Below are positions 1 through 6,382 of a DNA stretch of 10,072 nt, piece by piece; position 1 is the first letter of the stretch, and every line of letters begins with the position of its first letter. Source of the stretch: Schwartzia sp. (in: firmicutes) (lineage in GTDB: Bacteria; Bacillota; Negativicutes; Selenomonadales; Selenomonadaceae); contig JAGAZS010000109.1 in NCBI GenBank assembly GCA_017939945.1, forward strand, positions 1-10,072. Reading direction: 5' to 3'. The notes below the pieces were generated by a model, which saw only the letters and a program-made list of their open reading frames with translations, ran no database searches and had not been told where the DNA came from. A program made the translations under genes and the position numbers.

Positions 1-987
1 CTTGATCGTGCGGACCATCTGGCTCGTGTAGCTGTTCTCGTTGTCGTACCAAGAAACGACCTGCACCTGCGTCAGCTCGTCGTTGATCGGATTGACCATC
101 GTCTGCGTCGCGTCAAACAGCGAGCCGTAAGTCATGCCGACGATGTCGCTGGACACGATCTCGTCCGTATTGTAGCCGAAGGATTCATTCGAAGCAGCTT
201 TCATGGCCGCGTTGACCTCGTCCACCGTGACCTTGCCCTTGACAACGGCAATCAGAATCGTCGTGGAACCCGTCGGCGTCGGGACGCGCTGCGCCGCGCC
301 GATCAGCTTACCCTTGAGCTCGGGGATGACGAGACCGATGGCCTTCGCCGCGCCCGTGGAGTTTGGCACGATATTGATGGCAGCAGCGCGGGAACGACGA
401 AGATCCCCCTTGCGCTGCGGACCGTCCAGCGTCATCTGGTCGCCGGTATAGGCGTGAATCGTCTGCATGATGCCGCTCTGGATCGGAGCGAGGCGATGGA
501 GAGCCGCCGTCATCGGCGCGAGACAGTTCGTAGTGCAGGACGCCGCTGAAATCACATCATCGTCCGGCTTCAATGACTCATGGTTGACGTTGTAAACAAT
601 CGTCGGCAGATCGTTGCCCGCCGGAGCGGAAATGACAACTTTCTTAGCGCCCGCCTTAATATGTGCGGAAGCTTTTTCCTTGGAAGTATAGAAGCCCGTG
701 CACTCCAGCACCACGTCCACCTTCAGGTCGCCCCAAGGCAGATTCGCAGCGTCCGCTTCCTTGAAAATCTTAATCGTCTTGCCGTCCACTGTAATGCCGT
801 CTTCCTCAGCCTTCACATCATGGTTATAGCGGCCCTGTGTGGAGTCGTACTTCAAAAGATGCGCGAGCATTTTCGGGCTCGTGAGGTCGTTGATCGCGAC
901 AATCTCATACCCCTCCGCGGCGAACATCTGACGAAACGCCAGACGACCGATACGTCCAAACCCGTTGATTGCTACTTTTACTGCCAT
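1..987 (-). CDS. gap: Glyceraldehyde-3-phosphate dehydrogenase, NAD-type (3' end cut by window)
   Basis: This is the cytosolic glycolytic enzyme that oxidises and phosphorylates glyceraldehyde 3-phosphate to 1,3-bisphosphoglycerate using NAD. The ATG at 985-987 follows AGGAGG at 997-1002 with a 9-base spacing. The frame is open to base 1, giving 329 codons. The family is usually about 333-337 residues, so only a few codons lie off the edge. The N-terminus reads MAVKVAINGFGRIGR, a Rossmann nucleotide-binding start. Asp34 in AINDL is the residue that usually favours NAD over NADP. The catalytic motif SCTTNCLAP places the nucleophile at Cys151, and the partner is His178 in HAYTGD. The C-terminal WYDNE motif, near residue 314, is also present. 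The gene lies 118 bases after scfB and has its own promoter. In many Firmicutes gap is followed by pgk and tpi, which here would be outside the window. The family assignment is very secure. Confidence 0.97.
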   Translation of the reverse strand, partial: MAVKVAINGFGRIGRLAFRQMFAAEGYEIVAINDLTSPKMLAHLLKYDSTQGRYNHDVKAEEDGITVDGKTIKIFKEADAANLPWGDLKVDVVLECTGFYTSKEKASAHIKAGAKKVVISAPAGNDLPTIVYNVNHESLKPDDDVISAASCTTNCLAPMTAALHRLAPIQSGIMQTIHAYTGDQMTLDGPQRKGDLRRSRAAAINIVPNSTGAAKAIGLVIPELKGKLIGAAQRVPTPTGSTTILIAVVKGKVTVDEVNAAMKAASNESFGYNTDEIVSSDIVGMTYGSLFDATQTMVNPINDELTQVQVVSWYDNENSYTSQMVRTIK

Positions 988-1016
988 AAGACACAGCCTC
1001 CTAATAATAATTTTTG

Positions 1017-1031
1017 TTTCCCATAGGGAAA
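1017..1031 (-). promoter_or_regulatory. 15-base perfect palindrome in the gap leader
   Basis: The sequence TTTCCC-TAT-GGGAAA on the minus strand is a perfect six-base inverted repeat with a 3-base centre. It lies between the predicted gap transcription start (about 1055) and the ribosome binding site (997-1002). It could be an operator placed just downstream of the promoter or a small stem-loop at the start of the message. The sequence cannot separate the two. The tiny loop and the absence of a U-run argue against a terminator. Confidence 0.45.
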
Positions 1032-1061
1032 TTTGCATTTGTCCGAAAAATCCCGCTTTTT

Positions 1062-1090
1062 ATTATACCGCAAACGAAACGGGAAAGCAA
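1062..1090 (-). promoter_or_regulatory. Sigma-A-type promoter of gap
   Basis: On the minus strand a perfect TATAAT (-10) lies at 1062-1067. It is preceded by a 17-base spacer and TTGCTT (-35, matching TTGACA at the TTG) at 1085-1090. Transcription should start near 1055, giving a leader of about 68 bases before the gap ATG. The -35 begins only about 15 bases after the scfB stop codon, and I see no terminator between scfB and this promoter. gap may therefore also receive read-through from scfB. This is a consensus match, not an experimental start. Confidence 0.7.
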
Positions 1091-1105
1091 CGGAAAACAA
1101 TGCGG

Positions 1106-2482
1106 TCAAATGTCCGCTTTTTCCCTCATTTTTTCTAAAGCTAATTCCGCCTGCACCCTGATCGCACACTCCAATCTTTTCTTCTGGATTGCGCAGCCGA
1201 CCTCGTAAGGCTTGCGGATGTTGCCGTGGAAAAGTTCAGCGTTCGCGTGACAGCCGCCGCTGCAAAAGAATCTTGCCCAGCACTCTTTGCATTTCGGTTT
1301 ATTCAGCACATGGCTCTCCCGGAAATACTTTGGCAACTCCTTGTTCGTCACCCCATCGAATACCGAACCAAAACGATAGCCCGCACGCCCGACGAACTGA
1401 TGGCACGGATAAAGGTCACCGTTCGCCGCCACCGCGTAATATTCGTGCCCTGCGCCGCAGCCGGAGAGCCGCTTCGCGACGCAGGGACCGCCTGACAAAT
1501 CCATATTGAAATGAAAAAAGAAAAATCCGTTGCCCTCGCGGTGACGTTCGAGATATGCCTCTGTGAGCCGGTCATACTCCTCAAAGACGCGCGGCAAATC
1601 TGCTTCCTCGATTGCGTAGGGCGCGTCCTTTGCCACCACCGGCTCCACCGATAACACGTCGAATCCTTTGTCTGCCATGGAAAGCACGTCCTCCGTGAAA
1701 TCGAGATTATACTTTGTGTATGTGCCGCGCAAATAATAGTCCTTGCCGTCGCGTGAATCCACCATCGCACGGAAATTTTCCAGCACCCGATCATAGGTGC
1801 CATTGCCCCCTGCGTCCGGACGCATGCGGTCATGGACTTCCTTGCGCCCGTCGAGGGACAGCACGAGGCTCACACGGTTTTCGTTCAGCCAGTTCCGCAC
1901 GTCCTCTCCCAACAACAAGCCGTTCGTTGTCAACGTCAGCTTGAAGATTTTTCCTGTTTCCTTTTCGCGTCGGCGCACATATTCTGTCACATGCTTGACC
2001 ACAGGCAAGTTTACTAAAGGCTCACCGCCGAAAAAGTCGATCTCGCAGTGCTTCCGCCCTTTGCTGTGCGCGATGATATACTCCACCGCCGCCTCGCCGA
2101 CCTCGTTGCTCATCAGTTCGCGTTTTCCACCATACTCGCCCGTTCCGGCGAAGCAGTATCCACAACGCAGGTTGCAGTCGTGGGCGACCATCAGGCACAT
2201 TGACTTCACGATGCCCTCCTCTGCGAAGGTCGGCGGCACGTCGATATCCGGCGCGAAAAGCTGATGCGAATCAATCAGCTCATGCAATTCAGAGAGGACT
2301 TCGCGGATATCCGTTTCCGGGTATGTTCCCGAAAACGCGCGCACCGCTTCTTCATCGTTCGTCCCGTCGAATACATCCAATAAATCATAGGTCATTTTGT
2401 CGATCAAATGCACCGCGGCGCTGTTGACGTCCAACAGGATATAGTCTCCGCCCTGCTCGAATTTATGGATTCTTTCTTTCAT
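1106..2482 (-). CDS. scfB: Radical SAM/SPASM maturase of the six-cysteine peptide (thioether-forming)
   Basis: This cytosolic iron-sulfur enzyme is expected to install thioether crosslinks in the ScfA peptide. It is 458 residues. Residues about 1-75 resemble a PqqD-like peptide-recognition domain. The radical SAM cluster motif CNLRCGYC has Cys103, Cys107 and Cys110 (CX3CX2C). GGEP follows at about 152-155. The C-terminal SPASM region carries Cys334, Cys342, Cys360, Cys398, Cys401, Cys407, Cys411 and Cys430, which should hold auxiliary 4Fe-4S clusters. The frame stays open 53 codons upstream to 2641, but that stretch is low-complexity antisense of scfA. The ATG at 2480-2482 (MKERIHKFEQ) has GGGAGAG 11 bases ahead and is the natural family start. 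scfA lies directly upstream, separated by 85 bases with a terminator-like hairpin. Family members form Cys-to-Thr thioether bonds in the peptide. The biological role of the product is not settled. Confidence 0.95.
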   Translation of the reverse strand: MKERIHKFEQGGDYILLDVNSAAVHLIDKMTYDLLDVFDGTNDEEAVRAFSGTYPETDIREVLSELHELIDSHQLFAPDIDVPPTFAEEGIVKSMCLMVAHDCNLRCGYCFAGTGEYGGKRELMSNEVGEAAVEYIIAHSKGRKHCEIDFFGGEPLVNLPVVKHVTEYVRRREKETGKIFKLTLTTNGLLLGEDVRNWLNENRVSLVLSLDGRKEVHDRMRPDAGGNGTYDRVLENFRAMVDSRDGKDYYLRGTYTKYNLDFTEDVLSMADKGFDVLSVEPVVAKDAPYAIEEADLPRVFEEYDRLTEAYLERHREGNGFFFFHFNMDLSGGPCVAKRLSGCGAGHEYYAVAANGDLYPCHQFVGRAGYRFGSVFDGVTNKELPKYFRESHVLNKPKCKECWARFFCSGGCHANAELFHGNIRKPYEVGCAIQKKRLECAIRVQAELALEKMREKADI

Positions 2483-2511
2483 ATAAAAAATTTCTCTCCC
2501 AAAAGATAATA

Positions 2512-2545
2512 TATAAAGAAAAGAGGATGCCGTTCGGGCATCCCC
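2512..2545 (-). terminator. Terminator-like hairpin between scfA and scfB (possible attenuator)
   Basis: On the minus strand GGATGCC-CGAAC-GGCATCC forms a perfect 7-base-pair stem, extended to 9 by a G-U and a G-C pair (2523-2545). It is followed at once by TTTTCTTT. This is the form of a Rho-independent terminator. It starts about 22 bases after the scfA stop and ends about 30 bases before the scfB start. The likely effect is partial termination, giving much more peptide message than enzyme message. No separate strong scfB promoter was seen, so read-through is the likely source of scfB transcript. Confidence 0.75.
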
Positions 2546-2567
2546 GTTTCTCACCTCTGTTTCAGCT

Positions 2568-2705
2568 TTACTTCTCGCAGGTTTGGTTGCCCACCGTGCA
2601 GCTCGTCTTGCAGGCAGACTGGCAGGACGCCTGGCACTCACCGCAGCCGCCTTTCTTGATGGTGCTCTGGAGCGTCGGCTTGTTGACCGTCTTGATATGC
2701 TTCAT
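2568..2705 (-). CDS. scfA: Six-cysteine peptide precursor (SCIFF, 45 residues)
   Basis: This is a ribosomally made, post-translationally modified peptide precursor, matching the SCIFF family (six cysteines in forty-five residues). It is exactly 45 residues long and begins MKHIKTVNKPTLQST. The six cysteines are at positions 21, 24, 28, 32, 36 and 43, in a C-terminal core that starts CGECQASCQSACKTSCTVGN. The residues around Cys32 and Thr37 match the place where I recall a thioether crosslink in the Clostridium thermocellum homologue. The frame extends upstream to 2774, but AGGAGG lies 7 bases before the ATG at 2703-2705, which fixes the start. The gene has its own promoter and is followed by a hairpin and then the maturase gene scfB. 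No signal peptide, protease or dedicated exporter is seen nearby. The function of the mature product is unknown. Confidence 0.96.
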   Translation of the reverse strand: MKHIKTVNKPTLQSTIKKGGCGECQASCQSACKTSCTVGNQTCEK

Positions 2706-2736
2706 CGTATCTCCTCCTCTGTTTCGATATATAATT

Positions 2737-2765
2737 ATTTTACCCTTTTTTCCACCCGTATGCAA
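2737..2765 (-). promoter_or_regulatory. Probable promoter of scfA
   Basis: On the minus strand TTGCAT (2760-2765) and TAAAAT (2737-2742) are separated by exactly 17 bases. Transcription would start around 2730, about 25 bases before the scfA ATG, leaving room for the AGGAGG site. The -35 sits just after the stop codon of the upstream exported-protein gene. The run AATTATATAT just downstream offers alternative -10 boxes, so the exact start is uncertain. No terminator separates this promoter from the upstream gene. Confidence 0.55.
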
Positions 2766-2770
2766 GCGTG

Positions 2771-4456
2771 TCACGAAGACTTCTTTTCCCCTTCGCCCGC
2801 CAGCATTGTCTTTTCCGGTGCAAGAATCAGCAGAATCGGAAGATTCGAAGCGCCCGGCGGTGAAAACTCGAAAAATGGCGACGGCTTTTTCTTGTAAATA
2901 CCGAAATCGGCAAGCTCAGCCGACGGCAACAGTGTCGTCGTATCATCCCTGTTGAATGGCGGATGATAGCTGGCTTCACCGAACATGAGCATCCCATCCG
3001 GCACGGAAATCAACCGCGCGCCTTCCTTGCCCAACTCGGCACGAACAACACCCGCATAACCGCCCCCCATCGGACTCATCATAAAGCGAGTCTTGCCCTT
3101 TACAGGCATTTCCAAACGATAGACCACACCGTAATTCCCGACATTCGTAACGATACTGCCGTCCGTCGCATCCACGCCCTCACGATAGGGATCAATCTCA
3201 CCGTCCGCAAGCACAACGCAGCCGATGCCATCCTTCTTAGGATGATAAGGGGACTTCAAACGCAATATGCGGTTCATGCCTATGAATGTTCCGCGCAGAT
3301 GATGCTCGTCGGCAGGCAACTGCTCCACCTCGGAAATATATTGGAGCGGATTCTTGTCCGGCGGGTAAAAGAGGACGCTTACACGCACGGGCGCATCAGC
3401 GGAAAAATCCGCCATGCCCGAAACGAGCTCTCCCGGCATGAGCTTGATTTTGTCCGCCGCTTCCAGTAATAGTCGCCGTTCATGCGGTGCGACGACAATT
3501 TTTTCCGCCCCGCCTGCATCGGCAAAATATGCCTGCTGTAACGATTTACCGACTTTGCAGTAATCCGTGTTCGGTTCGGCAATCGCACGGCGCGTGAGGC
3601 TCACAACGGCACTTCGCTCGCTTTCGCCCTCCAAGACAACGGCAACCTTGTACGGCTTTTTTGTATCGTTCAAATGATAATAAAATATGCGCGCGTCGTC
3701 CTTAACGATGTCGGAATAAAGGATGCCCGGTTCTTTGACATACTCCGGACTGTCCGAAAAGAGCAGCGTTCCTTCCGCGTCTGTAGTTTCCACCGCCAGC
3801 CGCTTCATCGGCTGCGGCTCCGCAATATGCGACCCCGGCGCCGTCTGCGCCACCGCCTGCGTCGGCAGCGGCTCCCCCCCCTGCAGGCGTTCCCGCGCAA
3901 TCCTCATATATTTTGCCAGAAGTCCCTCGCCCGTATCTGCTGCCTCCTCCGCAACCGATTTTGCCATGGCATCCGCCTTCTCCCCAGTGTCCGCCTCGGA
4001 TTGTTCCTTGTCCCGCTCCGTGGCTTCCGCCGTCTGCCGCTCTTGATCCTGCAAAGCTTCTTTTGGGTCCCGCGCAGACTCCTCGGTGGCGCGCTGTGTT
4101 TCTTCTTCCACCCGCGTTTTTTCCTCGGCAGCGTCCGCTTTCGCCTGTTCCTCGCCCCTTACCTTTTCCCAACGAATCAGCTCGTCATCTTCATTGCTGG
4201 CGTCTTCGTCATCCCCCATTTTTGTTTCGACTTGACGCTGCTTCTCTTCAGCACTTCTTCGCTCCTCAGCGGCTCTCCTTCGCGCGGCCGCCTGTGCGCG
4301 GAGCTCGGCTTCGTTTTCAGCTTCCCTCAGTCTTTCACGCCGTTCCCTCTGCACACGCTCGGCATACGCCTCCGCCTGATGACGCGCCGACGCAACGGGA
4401 GCCGCGCTGAAAACCGTGAACACCGCCAGCGCCGCCGCGATTGCCTTTCCCTTCAT
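2771..4456 (-). CDS. Exported coiled-coil protein with C-terminal beta-rich domain, function unknown
   Basis: I cannot assign a function to this 561-residue protein. The start MKGKAIAAALAVFTVFSAAP reads as a signal peptide, with likely cleavage after Ala24 (VASA/RH), so it should pass the inner membrane. Residues about 26-195 are very rich in Ala, Glu, Arg, Lys and Gln and should form a long helical coiled coil. A Pro-rich linker (about 195-220) leads to a predicted beta-rich domain (about 225-550) with LLFSDSPEYVKEPGILYSD and GGGYAG. This domain resembles, from memory, the globular part of secreted proteins labelled 'copper amine oxidase-like' in Negativicutes, but I see no catalytic motif. 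GGGAGG lies 9 bases before the ATG at 4454-4456. The gene starts 22 bases after the deacetylase stop, so the two are probably co-transcribed and may act together at the cell envelope. That joint role is inference. Confidence 0.85.
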   Translation of the reverse strand: MKGKAIAAALAVFTVFSAAPVASARHQAEAYAERVQRERRERLREAENEAELRAQAAARRRAAEERRSAEEKQRQVETKMGDDEDASNEDDELIRWEKVRGEEQAKADAAEEKTRVEEETQRATEESARDPKEALQDQERQTAEATERDKEQSEADTGEKADAMAKSVAEEAADTGEGLLAKYMRIARERLQGGEPLPTQAVAQTAPGSHIAEPQPMKRLAVETTDAEGTLLFSDSPEYVKEPGILYSDIVKDDARIFYYHLNDTKKPYKVAVVLEGESERSAVVSLTRRAIAEPNTDYCKVGKSLQQAYFADAGGAEKIVVAPHERRLLLEAADKIKLMPGELVSGMADFSADAPVRVSVLFYPPDKNPLQYISEVEQLPADEHHLRGTFIGMNRILRLKSPYHPKKDGIGCVVLADGEIDPYREGVDATDGSIVTNVGNYGVVYRLEMPVKGKTRFMMSPMGGGYAGVVRAELGKEGARLISVPDGMLMFGEASYHPPFNRDDTTTLLPSAELADFGIYKKKPSPFFEFSPPGASNLPILLILAPEKTMLAGEGEKKSS

Positions 4457-4478
4457 CCGGTACGTCCTCCCGCCGCTA

Positions 4479-5339
4479 TCATTCCTTCATCTCGCCGACA
4501 TTCTGACAAAGCCCTAGAAAAGCCATCGCTTTCGCTTTCCACAGCCGCAGACGGAATTCCCTGATTCCGAAATGCGACGGCGGAATATTTACCCGAAGCA
4601 ACCGATACGGATCTGTCTTGAACGTATTCAGCCCAGCATCGCCTGTGACCGCCGCCAGATATTCCTCTTCCTTCAGAATCTTGGGCATGAATTTATCATA
4701 CTTCCCGTTCGGATACGAAAGGACAAAAATCGTCTTAAACCCTTTCCATTCCATTTGCAGCTTCGATTTTTTCGCTTCGTCCCGAGCCTCGTCCAGCGTC
4801 ATTTCAGTCAACGGCAAATGGTTTGCCGTATGGCTGCCCAGCTCGATACCTCGCTTTTCCATATCGTGAAGCTGATCCCAAGTCAGATATCCAGGCAGTC
4901 CGATGTCGTTCGTCACCATGAACACCGTCGCCTTCATGCCGCGCTGTTCAAGAATCGACAGCGCCTCCGTATAGTTATCGCTGTACCCGTCGTCAAAGGT
5001 CACGACCACCGGCTTTTCGGGAAGTGCCTGCTTGCCCTTTTTGGCCCGCAGGAAATCCAGCACGGAAATAGTCGTGTAGCCGTCCGCTTTCAGTGTGTCC
5101 ATCTGCGCCGCAAATTCTGTCGGCGGCACGGTATAATCATCTTTGGTGCGGTCATTGATCTTGTGATATTCCAAAATCAGCATGCCCTGAGGCGGATACA
5201 ATTCCACCATTGCCACCAGTGCGCCGCCCAGCATTACGACAAGAAACAGGAAAGTCAGAAGCAAACGAAAAAAACATCCTCCTCCGCCGCTTTCATGAAT
5301 TACCGGTTTCCCATATCCTGCCACATAAATCTTGCTCAA
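4479..5339 (-). CDS. Membrane-anchored polysaccharide deacetylase (NodB fold)
   Basis: This is a carbohydrate esterase family 4 type protein that probably removes acetyl groups from a cell-wall or surface polysaccharide outside the cytoplasmic membrane. Numbering from an ATG at 5358-5360 (293 residues), a short basic N-terminus is followed by one transmembrane segment (about 30-53), then the catalytic domain. TFDDGYSDNY carries the Asp pair Asp123 and Asp124. SHTANH supplies His177 and His181, completing the usual Asp-His-His metal site. SYPNGKYD fits the later conserved motif. I prefer a TTG start at 5337-5339 (286 residues), because the only strong ribosome binding site, AAGGGAGG, lies inside the longer reading frame about 10 bases before that TTG. 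The ATG itself has no such site. The substrate is unknown. The gene follows whiA by 64 bases and precedes the exported coiled-coil gene by 22, which suggests an operon. Confidence 0.9.
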   Translation of the reverse strand: MSKIYVAGYGKPVIHESGGGGCFFRLLLTFLFLVVMLGGALVAMVELYPPQGMLILEYHKINDRTKDDYTVPPTEFAAQMDTLKADGYTTISVLDFLRAKKGKQALPEKPVVVTFDDGYSDNYTEALSILEQRGMKATVFMVTNDIGLPGYLTWDQLHDMEKRGIELGSHTANHLPLTEMTLDEARDEAKKSKLQMEWKGFKTIFVLSYPNGKYDKFMPKILKEEEYLAAVTGDAGLNTFKTDPYRLLRVNIPPSHFGIREFRLRLWKAKAMAFLGLCQNVGEMKE

Positions 5340-5403
5340 AGCCCAAAGGCCTCCCTTCATTCAAATCAAAACAGGCTTCGCGAAAAGGTTATAGACGACT
5401 TGC

Positions 5404-6345
5404 TCACCCGCTCACTTGTTTTGCCTCGTTTTCATCGGCCAATTCCATCAAGCGCCGCAGGCGATGATTGACGCCGGATCGGCCGACGCCGAGCTCCGCG
5501 CCAAGCTCCGAGAGCGACGCCTCCGGGTGCGCAAGACGCGCTTCCGCTGCCGCTCGAAGTCCTGGCGAAAGCCTTGCAAGACCACCCGACGCCGCGAAAG
5601 AACGAATAGCCGCCACTTGCCGCGCCGCCGCTTGTGCCGTTTTATTAAGATTCGCCGTCTCGCAATTCACAAGGCGGTTGACCTGATTCCTGACTTCCTT
5701 GACGTTGCGCGCCGCCTCAAAAGCCGTCGCCGACTCTTCGGCTCCCGTCATCGCGAGAAAATCGAGGATCGCGTCGCCCTCCTTCAGATAAACGACATAA
5801 TCTTCCTTGCGTCCCACGACGCCCGCCGCAAATCCAAGCCGCCGCAAAAGCGTCTGCAGCAGCTCCGCAAACTGATAATTCGTCGTCACATATTCCAAAT
5901 GGCAGGAAGCCTCGGGGCGATTGACACTGCCCCCCGCAAGGAACGCACCGCGAAGATACGAGACCCGGCAGCATTTCCGGCGGAAAAGCTTGTTCTTCCC
6001 ACCGGATGAAATCGCGCCGGGCAAAAGCCCCATCTCCGAAAGCAGAGCACTAACGGTTTCCCCCGGCAAAACGCGGATTGTATAAGTATTCGTCTTGCTC
6101 AATCGGCGCGAACGCCGCACCATGACTTCCGTTCGGACCTCGCCTGCCTGCTTCAAAAGCACCAACGCCCGCCGCGCCACTGCCGCATGCTCCGTCACAA
6201 ACGAAATCCCCAGTGCATGATTCGCCCCCAACGTCAATGAAGCTCCCATGCGCAGAAGCCCAGCCAACTCCGCCCGCTCGCAACAAGCCTTGGAGAGCGG
6301 AAGCCGCGCCAATTCATTTTTCACGTCCCCGGAAAAAGAAGGCAT
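5404..6345 (-). CDS. whiA: WhiA family DNA-binding regulator
   Basis: WhiA proteins bind DNA and affect cell division, chromosome segregation or sporulation. In actinomycetes WhiA is a transcription factor, while in Bacillus it works more indirectly. This copy has 313 residues, the usual family length. Its N-terminus (MPSFSGDVKNELARLP) matches the family start, and an upstream in-frame ATG at 6367-6369 would add eight atypical residues. GGGGGAG lies just before the chosen ATG at 6343-6345. The middle section (about 130-152, LRGAFLAGGSV) is the degenerate LAGLIDADG homing-endonuclease-like region, which is inactive in this family. Residues about 277-303 (LSELGAELGVGRSGVNHRLR) form the C-terminal helix-turn-helix. 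The gene begins 37 bases after yvcK, in the conserved rapZ-yvcK-whiA order. Confidence 0.95.
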   Translation of the reverse strand: MPSFSGDVKNELARLPLSKACCERAELAGLLRMGASLTLGANHALGISFVTEHAAVARRALVLLKQAGEVRTEVMVRRSRRLSKTNTYTIRVLPGETVSALLSEMGLLPGAISSGGKNKLFRRKCCRVSYLRGAFLAGGSVNRPEASCHLEYVTTNYQFAELLQTLLRRLGFAAGVVGRKEDYVVYLKEGDAILDFLAMTGAEESATAFEAARNVKEVRNQVNRLVNCETANLNKTAQAAARQVAAIRSFAASGGLARLSPGLRAAAEARLAHPEASLSELGAELGVGRSGVNHRLRRLMELADENEAKQVSG

Positions 6346-6382
6346 TGTTCTCCCCCGTTTCCAGTCCAATATGATTGAAAAG

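Noticed and set aside
580..1026. Plus-strand reading frames opposite gap
   Set aside because: gap is unmistakable on the minus strand and the plus-strand products have no recognisable family.
1068..1105. CCGCA...TGCGG inverted repeat upstream of gap as a terminator of scfB
   Set aside because: The arms are only 5 bases with a long loop, and the following TATAAT is better explained as the gap promoter.
978..1208. Short reading frames on both strands between gap and scfB
   Set aside because: They overlap the gap promoter, leader and start, have no fitting ribosome binding site and low-complexity products.
2483..2641. 53-codon upstream extension of scfB
   Set aside because: It overlaps scfA in another frame and the hairpin region. 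The family N-terminus begins at the ATG at 2482, which has a ribosome binding site.
3674..4564. Long plus-strand reading frame opposite the exported coiled-coil gene
   Set aside because: It is the mirror of an Ala/Glu/Arg-rich gene. The product is rich in Arg, Phe, Leu and Pro with no recognisable domain, and the minus-strand gene has a signal peptide and a ribosome binding site.
4572..5471. Plus-strand reading frame opposite the deacetylase and the end of whiA
   Set aside because: It runs across two real genes on the other strand, has no domain, and no ribosome binding site was seen.
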